Assembly (NCBI GenBank): GCA_030642465.1
Contig: DAOWNS010000067.1
Coordinates: 1-8,261 of the forward strand
Direction of reading: 5' to 3'
Length of the DNA stretch: 8,261 bases
From: Candidatus Thorarchaeota archaeon
GTDB taxonomy: Archaea; Asgardarchaeota; Thorarchaeia; Thorarchaeales; Thorarchaeaceae
Every line of letters starts with the position of its first letter. Positions within the stretch are counted from its first letter, which is position 1. The notes below the pieces were generated by a model, which searched no databases, was not told the origin of the DNA, and saw nothing but the letters and a program-made list of their open reading frames with translations. The position numbers were made by a program, and so were the translations under genes. Below, one piece after another: positions 6,037-8,261 of this stretch.

Positions 6037-7170
6037 ATGAAACCCCGCGAACGATTCCAGAAAGCCATGAACCATGAGGAACCTGATCGCGTGCCAATTG
6101 ACCTTTGGATTACAGGGGCAGCCTATGAGAACCTTAAGAGGCACCTCGGAATCACAGCACCTGAAACCCAAGAATGGGGAATTATGAGCAATTGGAAGAT
6201 CTCTGAGGAGATGCTTCGCAGGCTCCATGTGGACTTTCGACGTGTGTACATGAATCCGTCATCAAGTTTTGAGCCAAAGGACCATGGCGATGGCACGATT
6301 GACAGTGAGTTTGGTTCTCGCTTTGCGTGGTTTGGCCCCTATCTGGAGGTCGTTCACTTCCCGTGGGCTGAGTTCACCGAGGTCGAACAGGTTGAACAAT
6401 ACGATTGGCTAGACCCTGATGACCCATCAAGGATGAATGGCGTCGTGGATCGGGCAAAGCATCTTCATGAGGAAACAGACCTTGCAGTTATCGGGATGGT
6501 CGGTGGCCCTTGGGGTGCGTTCGAAATCTGCGCACACTACATGAGGGGCTTTGACAAGTTCCTTGTTGATTTAGCCACTCGAAAGGACCTCGCAAAGGCC
6601 ATGATGGACAAGGCAATGAATTTGGCGATTGATATGAACAGAGTGCTCCTTGACGAAGCGGGGGACTACTTGGACCTTGTACTAGTGGGCGATGACCTTG
6701 GCCATCAACATGGGCTCATAATGAGCCCTAAGATGTATCGTGACTTGGTTAAACCAAGGCACAAGAAGATCTACAGCGATATCCACAAGCGCGCTCCGCA
6801 TGTCAAGGTGCTTTATCACTCCTGCGGGGCCATAGAGCCGATGATTGATGACCTCATTGAAGTTGGGGTTGACATTCTGAACCCCCTTCAGCCTCTGGCA
6901 AGGGGAATGGAATCAGTACTACTCAAGAAAAAATACGGTGACCGTATCTGTTTCCACGGAGGCGTCGACCTGCAAGATGCTATGGCGGCAACTGGCACCT
7001 TAGATGATGTGAGAAAGGAAGTTGAAACAAGACTCTCAGCTTTCGCTCCCGGAGGCGGCTATGTATTCGCGCCGGCACATAACCTACAACCTGACTCTAC
7101 ACCGGAGAAGATTGTGGAGATGTATGACCACGCAGAGAAAATGGGCAAGTACCCGATATCTGTCAACTAA
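6037..7170 (+). CDS. UROD-family protein (corrinoid methyltransferase-like)
   Basis: The 377-residue protein belongs to the uroporphyrinogen decarboxylase superfamily. Zinc methyltransferases such as MtaA and MtbA in this group move methyl groups between a corrinoid protein and a thiol or another carrier. Seen in the sequence: N-terminal MKPRERFQKAMNHEEPDRVP, the usual opening; a GDDLGHQHGLIMSP segment at about 218-231; YHSCGAIEPMIDDLIEVGVD at 260-279, which contains the His261-x-Cys263 pair; GGVDLQ at 308-313; and APAHNLQPDSTPEKI at 345-359. In MtaA/MtbA the third zinc ligand is Cys in that last motif, whereas here His348 stands there. The opening residues are not those of true heme-pathway HemE, and no heme genes are near. 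No corrinoid protein gene is present, so the partner is unknown. Its stop overlaps that of the convergent RraA-fold gene. Confidence 0.9.
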   Translation: MKPRERFQKAMNHEEPDRVPIDLWITGAAYENLKRHLGITAPETQEWGIMSNWKISEEMLRRLHVDFRRVYMNPSSSFEPKDHGDGTIDSEFGSRFAWFGPYLEVVHFPWAEFTEVEQVEQYDWLDPDDPSRMNGVVDRAKHLHEETDLAVIGMVGGPWGAFEICAHYMRGFDKFLVDLATRKDLAKAMMDKAMNLAIDMNRVLLDEAGDYLDLVLVGDDLGHQHGLIMSPKMYRDLVKPRHKKIYSDIHKRAPHVKVLYHSCGAIEPMIDDLIEVGVDILNPLQPLARGMESVLLKKKYGDRICFHGGVDLQDAMAATGTLDDVRKEVETRLSAFAPGGGYVFAPAHNLQPDSTPEKIVEMYDHAEKMGKYPISVN

Positions 7171-7835
7171 GGAATCGGGCGCTCCTTATGGAGATCATGA
7201 GGATCTTCACCCTCATCCAGTTTCTTAGCCCACCAGTCATCAGTGTCTACTATTTCTTCTGTAGCCGCCAGAACTTCATCAATGGAATCCTGAGACACAA
7301 CGACCACACCATCCCCATCCCCGAAGACTAAATCCCCAGGATGAACTGTCACGCCACCGCATAGGATTGGTTCGCCGATACTCTCCATATCCATTCGTCC
7401 ACGCATTGTCGCGGGATGACGACCCCTGGCAAAAACAACGAAACCCGTCTTGTCAATAGGTTCGATGTCGCGAACAGTGCCGTCTACTACTGCACCACGA
7501 ATCCCCAGTGGTAAGCCTATTTGCGTTAACACCTGACCCCAACCAGAACAATCCGGAGCATCGGACATATCAATAGCAATCAAGTCGTTAGGTTTCGCTT
7601 TGGTGGCAAGACTCATGAATTGATCCAGCTGAGCCTCATCATACGGGCGACTGACCGGTGACCTCACCAGCTTCCCAGGTCGCGCGAATCCAACCATCTT
7701 CTGTTTCACGGTCATCGGTTTGATGCCACGGTCCATGCAGACACGCCCTAAACCCACTTCATCAGCGCCGTCAGACAGCGCTGGCACATAGAGTTTCAAA
7801 CAGCGCTCGATTGTCTGGTTTTTCTTATTGGTCAT
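7167..7835 (-). CDS. RraA-fold protein (HMG aldolase/oxaloacetate decarboxylase-like)
   Basis: The 222-residue protein has the RraA fold used by 4-hydroxy-4-methyl-2-oxoglutarate aldolases and by the RNase E inhibitor RraA. Databases often call it a dimethylmenaquinone methyltransferase, a name now considered wrong. Key residues are visible: GAVVDGTVRD at 114-123 carries Arg122 and Asp123, matching the pyruvate-binding Arg and metal-binding Asp of the characterised aldolase. VFARGRHPA follows at 134-142, and CGGVTVHPGDLVFGDGDGVVVV at 159-180 is the other signature. An aldolase or decarboxylase role on a pyruvate-related acid is therefore more likely than an RNA-degradosome role, since archaea lack RNase E. 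A charged C-terminal tail (about 200-222) follows the core. The ATG at 7835 has AAGGTG five bases upstream. It follows the ATC-hydrolase-like gene by 15 bases, indicating one transcript. Confidence 0.92.
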   Translation of the reverse strand: MTNKKNQTIERCLKLYVPALSDGADEVGLGRVCMDRGIKPMTVKQKMVGFARPGKLVRSPVSRPYDEAQLDQFMSLATKAKPNDLIAIDMSDAPDCSGWGQVLTQIGLPLGIRGAVVDGTVRDIEPIDKTGFVVFARGRHPATMRGRMDMESIGEPILCGGVTVHPGDLVFGDGDGVVVVSQDSIDEVLAATEEIVDTDDWWAKKLDEGEDPHDLHKERPIP

Positions 7836-7840
7836 GGTTT

Positions 7841-7846
7841 CACCTT
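7841..7846 (-). promoter_or_regulatory. Ribosome binding site of the RraA-fold gene
   Basis: On the minus strand AAGGTG lies five bases before the ATG at 7835, inside the 15-base gap behind the upstream stop codon. It confirms the start and fits a compact two-gene operon. Confidence 0.6.
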
Positions 7847-7850
7847 CAAC

Positions 7851-8261
7851 CTACTTCCGCGTTTCATACCTGTAAATGCAGTAATCATCTCCACGCATCA
7901 TGCACTTGGGCAGAGTCATCGTTGCATTCGGGTCTACGGCCTGCCCGATCCCTACATCGATTTCGCATACCCAGTGACATATGTCAGAGCCTGCACCCTT
8001 TGCTCTGAAAGTATCAATCCAAGGACAGGAAGTCACTTTCATTTCCAGAACCCTATCTGATGCCTCAAGCAACTCGATGTCAAATCCAAAATATGGATGC
8101 GCTCTATCGAAGAACCCAAAGATGGATGCCAAATCGCCCTTTCTGAGACCCCCGCTCTTGACCCCTTCTATCCCCAGCTCTATGCCATGCAAGCGGTTGG
8201 CTTCACCGATTGCCGCTAAGCCATCGTTCCCCATTAATCTGCGGATAGCCTCGATATAGAC
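7851..8261 (-). CDS. ATC-hydrolase-like protein, N-terminus beyond the window
   Basis: The reading frame is open to the right edge, so the 136 residues seen are a C-terminal part and the Met at 8234 is not necessarily the start. The Cys-rich pattern resembles the L-2-amino-thiazoline-4-carboxylic acid hydrolase family. Numbered from the window edge it runs: SCPW at 78-81, then ICHWVCEIDVG at 94-104, then LPKCMMRGDDYCIYRY at 117-132. Cysteines are at 79, 95, 99, 120 and 128. Characterised ATC hydrolase opens a thiazoline ring on the route to L-cysteine, but most family members are of unknown function, and their paired cysteines may bind a metal or cluster. The gene precedes the RraA-fold gene by 15 bases, so the two are likely co-expressed. 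The family call rests on motif memory only. Confidence 0.75.
   Translation of the reverse strand, partial: VYIEAIRRLMGNDGLAAIGEANRLHGIELGIEGVKSGGLRKGDLASIFGFFDRAHPYFGFDIELLEASDRVLEMKVTSCPWIDTFRAKGAGSDICHWVCEIDVGIGQAVDPNATMTLPKCMMRGDDYCIYRYETRK

Noticed and set aside
6037..7170. HemE (heme-pathway uroporphyrinogen decarboxylase)
   Set aside because: The His-x-Cys zinc-type motif, the AHNLQP segment and the lack of heme genes fit the methyltransferase-like branch better.
7167..7835. Dimethylmenaquinone methyltransferase or RNase E regulator
   Set aside because: The fold has the aldolase Arg-Asp pair and no methyltransferase motif, and RNase E is not expected in an archaeon.
1..8261. CRISPR array, tRNA, rRNA, transposon or phage genes
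   Set aside because: No spaced direct repeats, cloverleaf-like sequence, transposase or terminal inverted repeats were seen.

Overview
The window most likely comes from an archaeon. TATA-like boxes sit about 26 bases before several inferred transcription starts, and one gene looks leaderless. The other starts carry GGAGG- or AGGTG-type ribosome binding sites. The gene content (a MoaD/SAMP-like protein ending in Gly-Gly, an HdrD/GlcF-type iron-sulfur protein, a UROD-family methyltransferase and an ATC-hydrolase-like protein) fits an anaerobic archaeon, possibly of an Asgard/Thorarchaeota type. That placement is an impression from family content, not a demonstrated assignment.

Layout: positions 1-61 may hold the tail of a plus-strand gene. 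On the minus strand, an APC-superfamily permease (261-1793) has its own promoter region and a downstream hairpin terminator. Behind it, also on the minus strand, lies a HARE-HTH plus Mrr-fold protein (2050-2916). This gene is divergent from a small MoaD-like beta-grasp protein (2993-3283, plus). The two appear to share one symmetric TATA-like element, and a 13-bp palindrome covers the start region of the MoaD-like gene. Next, on the minus strand, a FAD-binding GlcD-like oxidase (4505-5887) and a two-CCG-domain Fe-S oxidoreductase (3312-4508) overlap by ATGA and form a translationally coupled pair. Divergent from them is a UROD-family methyltransferase-like protein (6037-7170, plus) with a leaderless-type promoter. 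Its stop codon overlaps that of a convergent RraA-fold protein (7167-7835, minus). The RraA gene is preceded, 15 bases upstream, by an ATC-hydrolase-like gene that runs off the right edge.

How the genes may work together: the FAD/Fe-S pair probably oxidises a 2-hydroxyacid and passes electrons to a quinone, thiol or other Fe-S carrier. RraA-fold aldolases/decarboxylases, ATC-hydrolase-like proteins and UROD-like methyltransferases are also small-molecule enzymes, so 3.3-8.3 kb reads as a catabolic neighbourhood with unknown substrates. The most unusual parts are the Mrr-like protein, whose nuclease residues appear to be replaced, and its divergent MoaD-like partner with a palindromic operator candidate. 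No CRISPR array, tRNA, rRNA, insertion sequence or other mobile element was seen. No gene-free stretch exceeds about 260 bases.
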